From Plasmodium malariae (Eukaryota; Apicomplexa; Aconoidasida; Haemosporida; Plasmodiidae), in assembly GCF_900090045.1 (NCBI RefSeq), contig NC_041781.1, positions 1,381,501-1,445,500 on the forward strand: a stretch of 64,000 nucleotides of DNA. Reading direction: 5' to 3'. The position numbers and the translations under genes are program-made. Shown here piece after piece: positions 56,718-64,000 of this stretch. The notes beneath the pieces are model-generated. The model was not told where the DNA came from. It worked only from the letters and a program-made list of their open reading frames with translations, and made no database searches. Each line of letters starts with the position of its first letter. Positions within the stretch are counted from its first letter, which is position 1.

Positions 56718-58401
56718 CCCTTCTTAAACTAAAGAGTAAACACTGAGAATATAGCATGCCCACATGTTACTCTTGCACATGTGTGTACTTGTGTATATTT
56801 GTGTGTATTTCTTTGTATTTGTGTGTATTTCTTTGTATTTGTGTGTATTTGTCTGTATTTGTGTGTATTTGTCTGTATTTAGTATGCATGTCATATCACA
56901 TCTATCCTTTTAACATCGTAGATGAAGAAAGCGTTTAGGAGTTGAACTCTTTTCCCTTAAATGGTGAAAAGAGAAAAAAAAGAAAATGAGCTGCATTTTT
57001 TTAGGTAATTTTTTTTTTTTTTATTAACCCTTCATAACATTTTTTTTATTGTTAACTGTTCATAATTTTTTCTTTATTAACTGTTCATAATTTTTTCTTT
57101 ATTAACTGTTCATAATTTTTATTTTTTATTTACTATTCATAAATTTTTTTTTTATTTACTATTCATATATTTTTTTTTTAATTACTATTCATATATTTTT
57201 CTTTTATTAACTATTAATATATATTTTTTGTATTTATTGGTCATGAATTTTCGTTTCTTATTTTCTGTTCATAAACTTTCTTTTTTTATTGACTGTTCAA
57301 AAATTTTCTTTTCTTTTTTTTTTTTTAATTAAAAAAAAAATGCTTGTTAAGAAATGTTTTCGTAATTTGTTTTGTACGAATATAATAAAATAAAGCTTAC
57401 ACAATTCGGAATCCAAAAAAACTTCTCATGTTGTCACATATGTTAAAACATTGAGCAGACGCATTTGTACTTGTATATATATATATATATATATATGTAC
57501 ACCCTTACATACACTCGTATTGTGTATAATACGCGCATATATATTATTCGCATACGTACAATTTCAATATTTCGTGAAGATACCGAAATGGTAGAGATGT
57601 ATCAAAATAAGACAAAAAGGGGGAAAAAAGTCAGGATTCAACTAAAACGATCAAAATATGACAAAAAAAAGAATGAAAGGGGAAGGAATGAAAAAGAAAA
57701 GGAGTAAAACATACCAGCATTCAACACTTTTAAAAAATGTAAATTTTTAAATCAAATTTTCTTATAAAATATTGTGCAAAAACAAAGTAAAAGCGCTGGA
57801 GGATCTGTCTGTCCCCTTAATTTTTATGAAAACGAGAAAAATTGGCGCAAGCAAATATGTAAATATACATGTGCAATGTTTCCTTTTCCGTTTTCTTTTT
57901 TTTCTTCCTTTTTTTCGTCTTTTTTTTTTTTTTTGCCATCCTTCAGAACGTTCTGTACCAAAAAATTATCTGCACATGTACACGTTGCAATGTATTAGAA
58001 TTTTCACGAGAAAAAGATATATTTTGTATTTTAATTAAGGAAAAATGTAACTCACCTTTTTCTGTTTTCCTTATTTTTAAATGACCTAACAATTTCATGA
58101 GAATTATGCTGTGGCGTTTTATTTATTTCTATATGTTCCTATTTGTTCCTGTTAGTTCCTGTTATTTCCTGTCAGTTCCTGTTAATTCCTCTTAATTCCT
58201 GTTAGTTCCTGTTAGTTCCTACTATTTCCTATTAGTTCCTGTTATTTCCTGTTAGTTCCTGTTATTTCCTGTTAGTTCCTGTTATTTCCTGTTAGTTCCT
58301 GTTATTTCCTGTTAGTTCCTGTTAGTTCCTGTTATTTCCTGTTAGTTCCTGTTAGTTCCTGTTAGTTCCTGTTAGTTCCTGTTAGTTCCTGTTTGTTGCT
58401 G
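56718..58401. other. Intergenic region upstream of the unknown protein and downstream of RTF2
   Basis: It contains TTTGTGTGTATT repeats at 56765-56880, an array with the TTAACTGTTCATAA core at 57040-57310, (TA)n at 57473-57496 and decamer TGTTAGTTCC repeats at 58135-58425. A less A+T-rich patch at 57775-57870 carries an ORF fragment of unclear value. No gene is supported. Confidence 0.55.
57040..57310. repeat. Diverged tandem repeat, about 25-nt unit
   Basis: Units of TTAACTGTTCATAATTTTTT plus CTTTA decay rightwards into TTTACTATTCATAAA and TGACTGTTCAAAAA variants. The core is shared with the 48315 array. Confidence 0.85.
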
Positions 58402-58430
58402 TTATTTCCCGTTTGTTGCTGTTATTTCCT
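58135..58430. repeat. Tandem repeat, 10-nt unit at the RTF2 3' end
   Basis: About 28 copies of TGTTAGTTCC / TGTTATTTCC. The array begins immediately after, and slightly overlaps, the RTF2 stop region on the minus strand. Confidence 0.9.
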
Positions 58431-59581
58431 TTTTTTTTTTTACTTTTTCCTGATCTGATGTTTCCTTCTTTTCATGTGACATATCTTTTTTTTTGTCCAT
58501 TTTTCTTTTTTTAATTAATTTTTTTTTTTCCTCTAATACTGATTCGTCATCTATTCCTATTTCAATTATATCGCTGGGTTTATATTTTTTGTTACACGTA
58601 ACACATATATTTTCCTGGGTTAGGAACACGTGAAAAAAGTGGTAAATGTAATAAAATTACACAGTTGAAGACGTATGTTTTTTCTTTTTTCTATTTTTTT
58701 TCTATCTCTTCTTACTTTTTTTCTATCTTTTTTTACTTTTTTTCTATCTTTTCTTAATTTTTTTTCTATCTGTTCTTAATTTTTTTTCTATCTGTTCTTA
58801 ATTTTTTTTCTATCTGCTCTTAATTTTTTTTCTCTTTTTTCTATTTTCTTTTTAGTCCTCTCTCTTAACTCTTTTCTACTTCTACTTCTATTTTTTTTTT
58901 TTTTTTTTTTGCCGTGACTACCTTTGCAATGTTTACGCGGTTAAAAACCTTCTTTGAAAACACACAGCCACAAGAAAACAAGCATATGGCTCCAGAGGTT
59001 GCATTTATTATTTCATTGGAAATTAAGCAGATTAATTTTTTTTCTTCATTTAATTTGCTTTTGCAAAGCACTAAGTCTTTCAGGGAATCAATGTGCGAAA
59101 ATTTATCATAAAAATCTTTTTTTCTTTTCTTTTTATTTTGTTTCTTAAATAAAATTAATTTAAAAATGTTTTCTTTGTTGTACAAAAACCCAAGGCGACA
59201 ACAGAAAAATGGTTCCTTCAAAGCCTCCTAAAAAAAGGTAGGAAGTAAAGATTATTAGTAAATAAGCTTAGCTAGGTGATAGGCATAAGTACGCCTAGCC
59301 ATTTGGCGCGGGTATGTACATATAGACACTGAACATATGTACATGTGCATATAAACATACGTATATATTAACTCCTCATTTGAGGTATGCTGGATTACTT
59401 GCGAAATCGCGCAATGATTAAAATAATATTCCTTTAATTCTTTCTTGCTATATTTATTATGATTTATGGTTACAAGCGTATTTTTTTCATATCCAAGGCT
59501 TCCTGTATTTTCCTTCAACTTTTTGTTTTTCATTCTAACAAGATCAACCCTTTGCGGTAAGCTTCCTCCGTCCCCTCCCAT
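58402..59581 (-). CDS. RTF2: Replication termination factor 2 (RTF2) homologue, 3 exons, 233 aa
   Basis: Minus-strand exons are 59581-59399, 59227-58922 and 58614-58402, all joined in phase 0 and giving 234 codons. The start MGGDGGSLPQRVDLVR matches the invariant RTF2 N-terminus (MGCDGGTIPKR.ELV). Exon 1 ends at CAISQ, and exon 2 starts EALKEPFFCCRLGFLYNK, equivalent to the family's L.QE.L..P.VAC.LG.LYNK. The Cys-rich modified RING continues as CLISNEIINATSGAICLF, GCVFSKKVF and, in exon 3, ICVTCNKKYKPSDIIEI. In other eukaryotes RTF2 acts at stalled replication forks and with the spliceosome. The C-terminal tail is Lys/Glu-rich and ends early; the usual conserved SLF-type C-terminal motif is not visible, so the protein is either short or has another exon. 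Confidence 0.92.
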
Positions 59582-59770
59582 AGTGTAGTTCTCCTTAATA
59601 TATGTCCACAAAAAATATCACAGTGTAACTCTGGTTTCATCTATTCCGTTACTGCTGTTATAAAAAAAATAATGAAGTTGACTTGCCTTTCTACTTTGTT
59701 ATATACATATATGTACGTTTATACATGTATGTGTGTGCACAGATAGATATGTACGCATATATATACTTAC

Positions 59771-59879
59771 CTGTGTCTGTTTTACTGTGTGGTAAATATC
59801 TGGAAAAAGAAGTAGGAAAGTAAAGCATAATAACAATAGACGAAAAAAATTTGGAGCTGCACAAATGCATTTTTATCAT
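59771..59879 (-). CDS. Candidate first exon with signal-like N-terminus (uncertain)
   Basis: A minus-strand Met-initiated ORF (MIKMHLCSSKFFSSIVIMLY) runs 36 codons to a textbook donor ACAG|GTAAGTAT at 59771/59770. The N-terminus is hydrophobic with Ser/Cys/Phe, like a signal or transit peptide. It lies just upstream of RTF2, but no acceptor before the RTF2 start keeps the RTF2 frame. It is therefore either a spliced 5' UTR, an alternative transcript, or a separate short gene. Confidence 0.3.
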
Positions 59880-60653
59880 TAATTATAAATTTAATTGTTT
59901 TGTGTTTTACCCTTTTGTAATTTTTCCTCTTACTCTTTTTAAGATTATAACTTGTTAAGATTTACCAACTCATATTTTTGCATTTTACGTTTTGAGCTTA
60001 TTATTTTTTATTATTAATTTTTTGTGTCGCTGTGCAATCATTTGCGTGTACGAACTTCACCACGCGAATTTGGCCATTAAACGATTAAAAATTTAGCTGC
60101 GTATTTTTACTCATATATTATACATATATATGTAAATTCATATATATGTAAATACATATATATACAAAATGTTTATGTTTATGTTTATGCTTATGCATAT
60201 GTACATGTACTGTACATGTATTTTTTTTTTTTTTTTTGCGAAATAAAATTCGTGCAAATAAAATTAGCTTTTCCCTGTTAACATTGAAATAAAGCAAAAA
60301 AACAAAATATTTTAAACAAATTTTAAACAAAATATTTTGAAGCACGATAAATGTAAAAAACAAATCAGCAAGTAAATATAATTATTGGTAACACTACAAG
60401 TACAAAACGGAAATTTTATGCTTTCCCCCGTCTTAAAAAAATTAAAAAAAAAAAAGGAAAAAAAGGAAAAAAAGGAAAATAGAAGTAAACAAAGGAAAAC
60501 AAAAGTAAACAGAAATAAACAGAAATAAACAGAAATAAACAGAAGTAAACAGAAATAAACAGAAGTAAACAGAAATAAACAGGAGTAAAAAGATATATAC
60601 AGAAGTAAAAAGAAGTAAACAAAGGGAAAAACTCCAAATTTTTTCCGAACAGG
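59880..60653. other. Divergent intergenic region between RTF2 and NUDCD2 genes
   Basis: It is A+T-rich, with TTATGTTTATG repeats at 60168-60195 and an AGAAATAAAC/AGAAGTAAAC decamer array at 60475-60610 that immediately precedes the NUDCD2-like start and probably lies in its 5' UTR. No gene was seen. Confidence 0.6.
60475..60610. repeat. Tandem repeat, 10-nt unit
   Basis: AGAAATAAAC and AGAAGTAAAC alternate about 12 times, upstream of the NUDCD2-like ATG. Confidence 0.88.
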
Positions 60654-61365
60654 ATGGGTGAAATATACAACAAAAGACACAAATACGTGAACAATGGTAA
60701 GAGGGAACGGAGCGTGTACCTAAGTGCGCTTGTACATATGTGCACTTGCTCAATTACGTTACGGTGTATATATGTACTTTGTAATTATGTATCCGCACTG
60801 TTTTGTTTGTTTATAATTTTGCTCATGTAGCGTTATGTATGTACGCTGGCGTATCCGAACGCAGTACATAAGCGAAAATGCATTCATGTTATTCGAAACA
60901 AAGGATCATATAATTTTTCTTTTCCTCATATTTCTAGGCGTGTTGATATATGAGTGGGAGCAGAGCATTGACGAAATAAACATTTACATTAATATGAATG
61001 CTAAAATTGTAGATAAAAAAGATTTAGACATTGACATAAAAAGCAAAAGAATACGAATTGGACTGAAGAATACAGAAAGTTTTTTAGAAGGAGAATTATG
61101 TAGTATTATTGATGAAGATTGTTCCTACTGGTTTATTGAAGATAATAATTTGCATATTTTATTAACCAAAGTAAAAAAGGCAGAAATATGGAATAGTGTT
61201 TTTAAAGGCCATAAAAATTTAAATGCTATTGACGAAGATAATACGAAAAAGCAAATACTCTTAGAAAGATTTCAACAGGAGCATCCCAATTTCGACTTTT
61301 CTTCTGCTGCTTTTAATGGCCAGGTACCCGACGCCCGTACCTTTATGGGCGGTGTTAAGTATTAG
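60654..61365 (+). CDS. NudC-domain (CS) protein, NUDCD2-like, 2 exons, 156 aa
   Basis: Exons are 60654-60696 and 60938-61365, phase 1, giving 157 codons. Exon 1 encodes MGEIYNKRHKYVNN; exon 2 enters the CS fold at YEWEQSIDEINIYINM (Trp21). The fold continues through RIRIGLKN, the FLEGELCSIIDEDCSYWF strand pair, and LHILLTKVKKAEIWNSVFKG. The C-terminal LLERFQQEHPNFDFSSA is the diagnostic NUDCD2 tail (human: LERFQKENPGFDFSGA). CS-domain NudC proteins are Hsp90-associated co-chaperones; NUDCD2 stabilises client proteins in animals. Length matches the family (human 157). A cytosolic location is expected, with no signal peptide once the exon 1 start is used. Confidence 0.93.
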
Positions 61366-62090
61366 TTGAAAGGCGGCACAAAAAAGAAGAAAAAAAAAAA
61401 ATAAATCAAAACATGTTAAGAAAATTTAGCACGTGTTAAAAAAAATTTAAGGTTGAGGGATAGATGTCGAGAGAAAAGTATAAGGGCAAGGGGCTGAAAT
61501 AAATACCTCCATACCCCTATCATAGTTGTTAACATAATCCTTTGTAGGGAATTATGTATTTTTTAGAAATGCCATTTTTATAAGCTATTTAAACTTTAAA
61601 AAAAAAAAAAAAAAAAAAAAAATTTTTAATTTAAATTTAAATGACCATATGAATGAATTAAAATTTTCAAAAGCGGGAGAAGCACATATGGAACACGGCT
61701 CTATTTGCTTTTGCATATTCATGGTACATGTGTATATTTGTTTGTGTGTATACGGATGGACGGTTATTTGCATATGTATATGTGTTCACATAATTGCGTG
61801 TACTTATTGAAACGAATGGAAGCGCACCGTTTATCACGACATTTTTTTTTCGTTTCATTAATTTTGCATTTTTTTTTAAAAAAAAAAAAAAAAAAAAATT
61901 CAATACAACCTTTTTTGTCGTTTTTTCGAGTCCCTTTTTTTTTTTTTTTTTTTTTTTATCTTTTAAAAATGTACATATGTGCAAATGCAAAAGCGCATAA
62001 ATGTGGGTATGTATTTGTATATATTGACTTCTTTCACTTTAACTGCGTCATCTACTTACGTGTTTTCATTTTTCCTACGAGGGAGGGAAT
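61366..62090. other. Intergenic region between convergent NUDCD2 and CX9C genes
   Basis: This tail-to-tail spacer has long poly-A and poly-T runs at 61598-61622, 61878-61898 and 61937-61957 that favour hairpin or polyadenylation-like sequence. ORFs here arise from homopolymers. No gene was seen. Confidence 0.65.
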
Positions 62091-62663
62091 TCACCTTTCG
62101 CCCTCAAGCATATCAAGCAACGCACTTCTTCTTTCGAAAAGAGCCTTTGCAGTCGTGTCTTCTGTGGTCTGTTTAATAATTGAATTTTTAATATTGTTGG
62201 CTTGTTGTAATTTTAAGGCTTTTCTACAATTGTTAAAATTTATAAAGCTATGAATACATTTGTGCTCTCGGTCTAACTGATTTAATTTATAATTATTTTT
62301 TAAGCAACGAAAGTAAATGGATCCAACTAATCTGCATGGGTTATCAACAGTTGTACTTGCATTCCATAAGTTGCAATATTTATCAGCTTTGTATTCCTTA
62401 GCATCTATACTTAATGTATCTTCAACCTCTGGTTTTCCATTCACCATATCATACCATAACATTTTATCTTTTAAGTCCATACTTTTATTTATGGACAAAC
62501 CTACAAAATTATAGTTATCAAAAAGTTGTTTTAAAGAATAATTTAATTCCATATTAAGTCTTCTTTTGATGAACCAGTTTTTCAATTCCTTTTCAATCGA
62601 GTTTATTTCACTCTTTAACTTAAAGTCCGCATTATTTTCAACCCCTTCTATGCTTGTACTCAT
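62091..62663 (-). CDS. Twin CX9C (CHCH) protein, 190 aa
   Basis: The ORF starts at the ATG giving MSTSIEGVENNADF; a longer in-frame start uses GTG and is unlikely. Cysteines at 110, 120, 136 and 146 form two exact CX9C motifs (CRLVGSIYFRC and CIHSFINFNNC) separated by 15 residues. This is the helix-turn-helix pattern of CHCH proteins imported into the mitochondrial intermembrane space by the Mia40-type relay or its parasite equivalent. About 100 residues precede the motif, an unusually long N-terminal extension with predicted helices (KSEINSIEKELKNWFIKRR). The subfamily is not recognised: assembly factor, respiratory subunit and contact-site protein are all possible. It is single-exon. Confidence 0.8.
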   Translation of the reverse strand: MSTSIEGVENNADFKLKSEINSIEKELKNWFIKRRLNMELNYSLKQLFDNYNFVGLSINKSMDLKDKMLWYDMVNGKPEVEDTLSIDAKEYKADKYCNLWNASTTVDNPCRLVGSIYFRCLKNNYKLNQLDREHKCIHSFINFNNCRKALKLQQANNIKNSIIKQTTEDTTAKALFERRSALLDMLEGER

Positions 62664-63729
62664 CTTTTCACGTGTGCATATGAGTTGTTGTTTTTTGTGC
62701 CAATGTACCTTCTCGTAAATTTTTCCTCGGCAAATGAACACGGATTATTAGTGCGTAGCAGTTGGTACACCTATGTTCATACACGGATGTGAACACTCAC
62801 ACATGCATGTAATTGCTCATGTGCCCTTATATATACCCACGTACATACAATGGGAATAAGTTTTTCCTTAATATATTATATATATCTCTGCTTAATATGT
62901 GCCTTGAATGATGTTTAATATTTCCATTTAATATATTAAAAAATTATTTTGTCCTATTCTGGGAGTATTTTTTTTTTTTTTTTTTTTTCAAAAAATATAT
63001 TTCCTATTTACCTGAACGTTCATGTTTGTAGAACATTCACACGATTTCATTGGAATATACTTTTTTGTTTCACCTTATTTTGTTATGCCTTATTTTGTTT
63101 TACCATATTTTGTTTTATATCACTATATTTAGTCATACTTTATTTAATTTGTTTTTTTTGTTTAATATATATAGACTTGCTAAAATGGGCCGGCGCTCGC
63201 GTATATGCGGCTTAATTTATTTTCTCTTTACAAAATGCGTTTGAAGTTCGGAAAACTAGCAAAATATATTACCAAATATATATATATAAATATATACATA
63301 TAAATGTATTATGTATAAATATGCATAATATTCATAATATGAGTAATAAGTATTATATGTATAATATAATACATTAAGTACATTATGTATAATATATATG
63401 CTGCACCCATATGTACTTGCGTCCTTTTTTTTTTATTTTTTCTCCCTTGAAATGGTCAAATTACTTTCATTTTTGTACCATCCTCAATTTCAATCCGACG
63501 TTGAAATTTGATCTCTTATGAAGTAGTAAAAATGTAACAAAAAAAAAAAAAATTGTTCATAAAATTGTTCATAAAATTGTTCTCAAAATTGTTCATAAAA
63601 TTGTTCTCAAAATTGTTCATAAAATTGTTCTCAAAATTGTTCATAAAATTGTTCATAAAATTGTTCTCAAAATTGTTCATAAAATTGTTCTGGCTATATC
63701 GAACAAGTGTGTTATTGTATCTTGTAAAA
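62664..63729. other. Intergenic region at the right end
   Basis: It contains a GC-rich spot at 63184-63212 (ATGGGCCGGCGCTCGCG and neighbours) just after a TATATATAG, and a 12-nt AAAATTGTTCAT/CTC array at 63552-63690. A short ORF at the GC-rich spot (MGRRSRICG...) is too short to call. Confidence 0.5.
63552..63692. repeat. Tandem repeat, 12-nt unit
   Basis: AAAATTGTTCAT and AAAATTGTTCTC units alternate about 11 times just upstream of the candidate exon at 63730. Confidence 0.9.
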
Positions 63730-63799
63730 ATGTTTCGAATCTTTTTATCTTTTTTTTTCGACTTTTTTGAATGGTTCTACGGCTGTTTTATAAACACAG
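63730..63799 (+). CDS. Candidate first exon of a gene leaving the window
   Basis: ATG after an A-rich stretch gives MFRIFLSFFFDFFEWFYGCF, ending ACAG|GTGAAA, a plausible donor at 63799/63800 in phase 1. A short amphipathic, Phe/Trp-rich N-terminus on a tiny first exon is typical of ARF/SAR/ARL8-type small GTPases, but the G-domain would lie beyond 64000, so this is a guess. The supposed intron is filled by short repeats. Confidence 0.35.
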
Positions 63800-63804
63800 G
63801 TGAA

Positions 63805-64000
63805 AAAATAAAAAATAAATAAATAAATGAATGAACAAACGAATGAAAAAATAAATAAATCAACGAATATATAAATAAACGCAAAAAAGAATGAATAAAC
63901 GAGCAAACGAACGAATGAATAAGCGAGCAAACGAACGAATGAATAAGCGAGCTAACGAACGAATGAATAAGCGAGCAAACGAACGAATGAATAAGCGAGC
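63805..64000. repeat. Tandem repeats at right edge (AAATAAAT then 24-nt unit)
   Basis: AATAAATAAATGAATGAACAA changes into a 24-nt unit around CGAGCAAACGAACGAATGAA plus TAAG, repeated about four times to the window end. One copy has CTAA in place of CAAA. Confidence 0.88.

Noticed and set aside
57585..58038. Plus-strand ORFs near 57.6-58.0 kb
   Set aside because: Short Lys-rich and Phe-rich frames without matching splice phases or a known domain; the less A+T-rich patch at 57775-57870 alone is not enough.
60835..60937. Plus-strand start upstream of the NUDCD2 CS domain (MYVRWRIRT...) giving a membrane-anchored protein
   Set aside because: This segment is the intron; splicing from the 60654 exon in phase 1 gives a protein whose length and N-terminus match NUDCD2.
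62664..62741. Longer N-terminus of the CX9C protein
   Set aside because: It depends on a GTG start; the first ATG in frame is at 62663.
1..64000. CRISPR arrays, insertion sequences, tRNA/rRNA genes
   Set aside because: The repeats are directly adjacent tandem units without spacers; no transposase, rRNA or tRNA-like conserved sequence was seen by eye (a tRNAscan-type search was not possible).

Overview
The window looks like a nuclear chromosome segment of a malaria parasite (Plasmodium). Non-coding DNA is extremely A+T-rich, full of poly-A/T and (TA)n. Proteins carry long Asn-, Ser- and Lys-rich low-complexity tracts, introns are short and A/T-rich with GTAAGT/GTATAT-like donors, and there is no bacterial operon signal. 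The gene order (kinases, MFS transporter, NAD synthetase) fits my memory of a stretch of P. falciparum chromosome 9. The species is not falciparum-certain (P. malariae/ovale-like is a guess).

Layout. 2-751 (+) is the end of a TKL-like pseudokinase. 2438-12730 (-) is a giant Asn/Ser-rich protein with an intact C-terminal kinase domain. A 5.3-kb gene-poor divergent region follows, with a possible 51-residue membrane protein at 18005-18160. 20421-27201 (+) is a 15-exon gene that I spliced by reading frame and intron phase. It joins an EDR1/CTR1-like (transglutaminase-like) segment to a kinase domain, an arrangement known from plant Raf-like kinases. 28390-30304 (-) is a two-exon major-facilitator transporter. 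34542-39515 (-) carries an SMG5/6/7 (EST1) 14-3-3-like region and a C-terminal NYN/Regnase-like domain that has lost most catalytic acidic residues. 43940-48219 or beyond (+) is a large membrane protein with two six-helix bundles. 49787-52387 (+) is glutamine-dependent NAD synthetase whose glutaminase nucleophile appears to be missing. 52583-56717 (-) is an unknown charged protein broken by one frameshift in a tandem repeat. 58402-59581 (-) is RTF2, 60654-61365 (+) is a NUDCD2-type CS-domain protein, and 62091-62663 (-) is a twin-CX9C protein. 63730 to about 63799 (+) may be the first exon of a gene that leaves the window.

How it fits together. There are no operons; neighbours are independent housekeeping or regulatory genes. 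Three kinase-fold genes lie within the first 27 kb. Signalling (kinases), RNA surveillance (SMG-like), NAD synthesis, replication-fork/splicing biology (RTF2), chaperoning (NUDCD2) and mitochondrial import (CX9C) are represented. Nearly every intergenic region and several introns carry their own minisatellite. No tRNA, rRNA, CRISPR, transposon or viral element was recognised.
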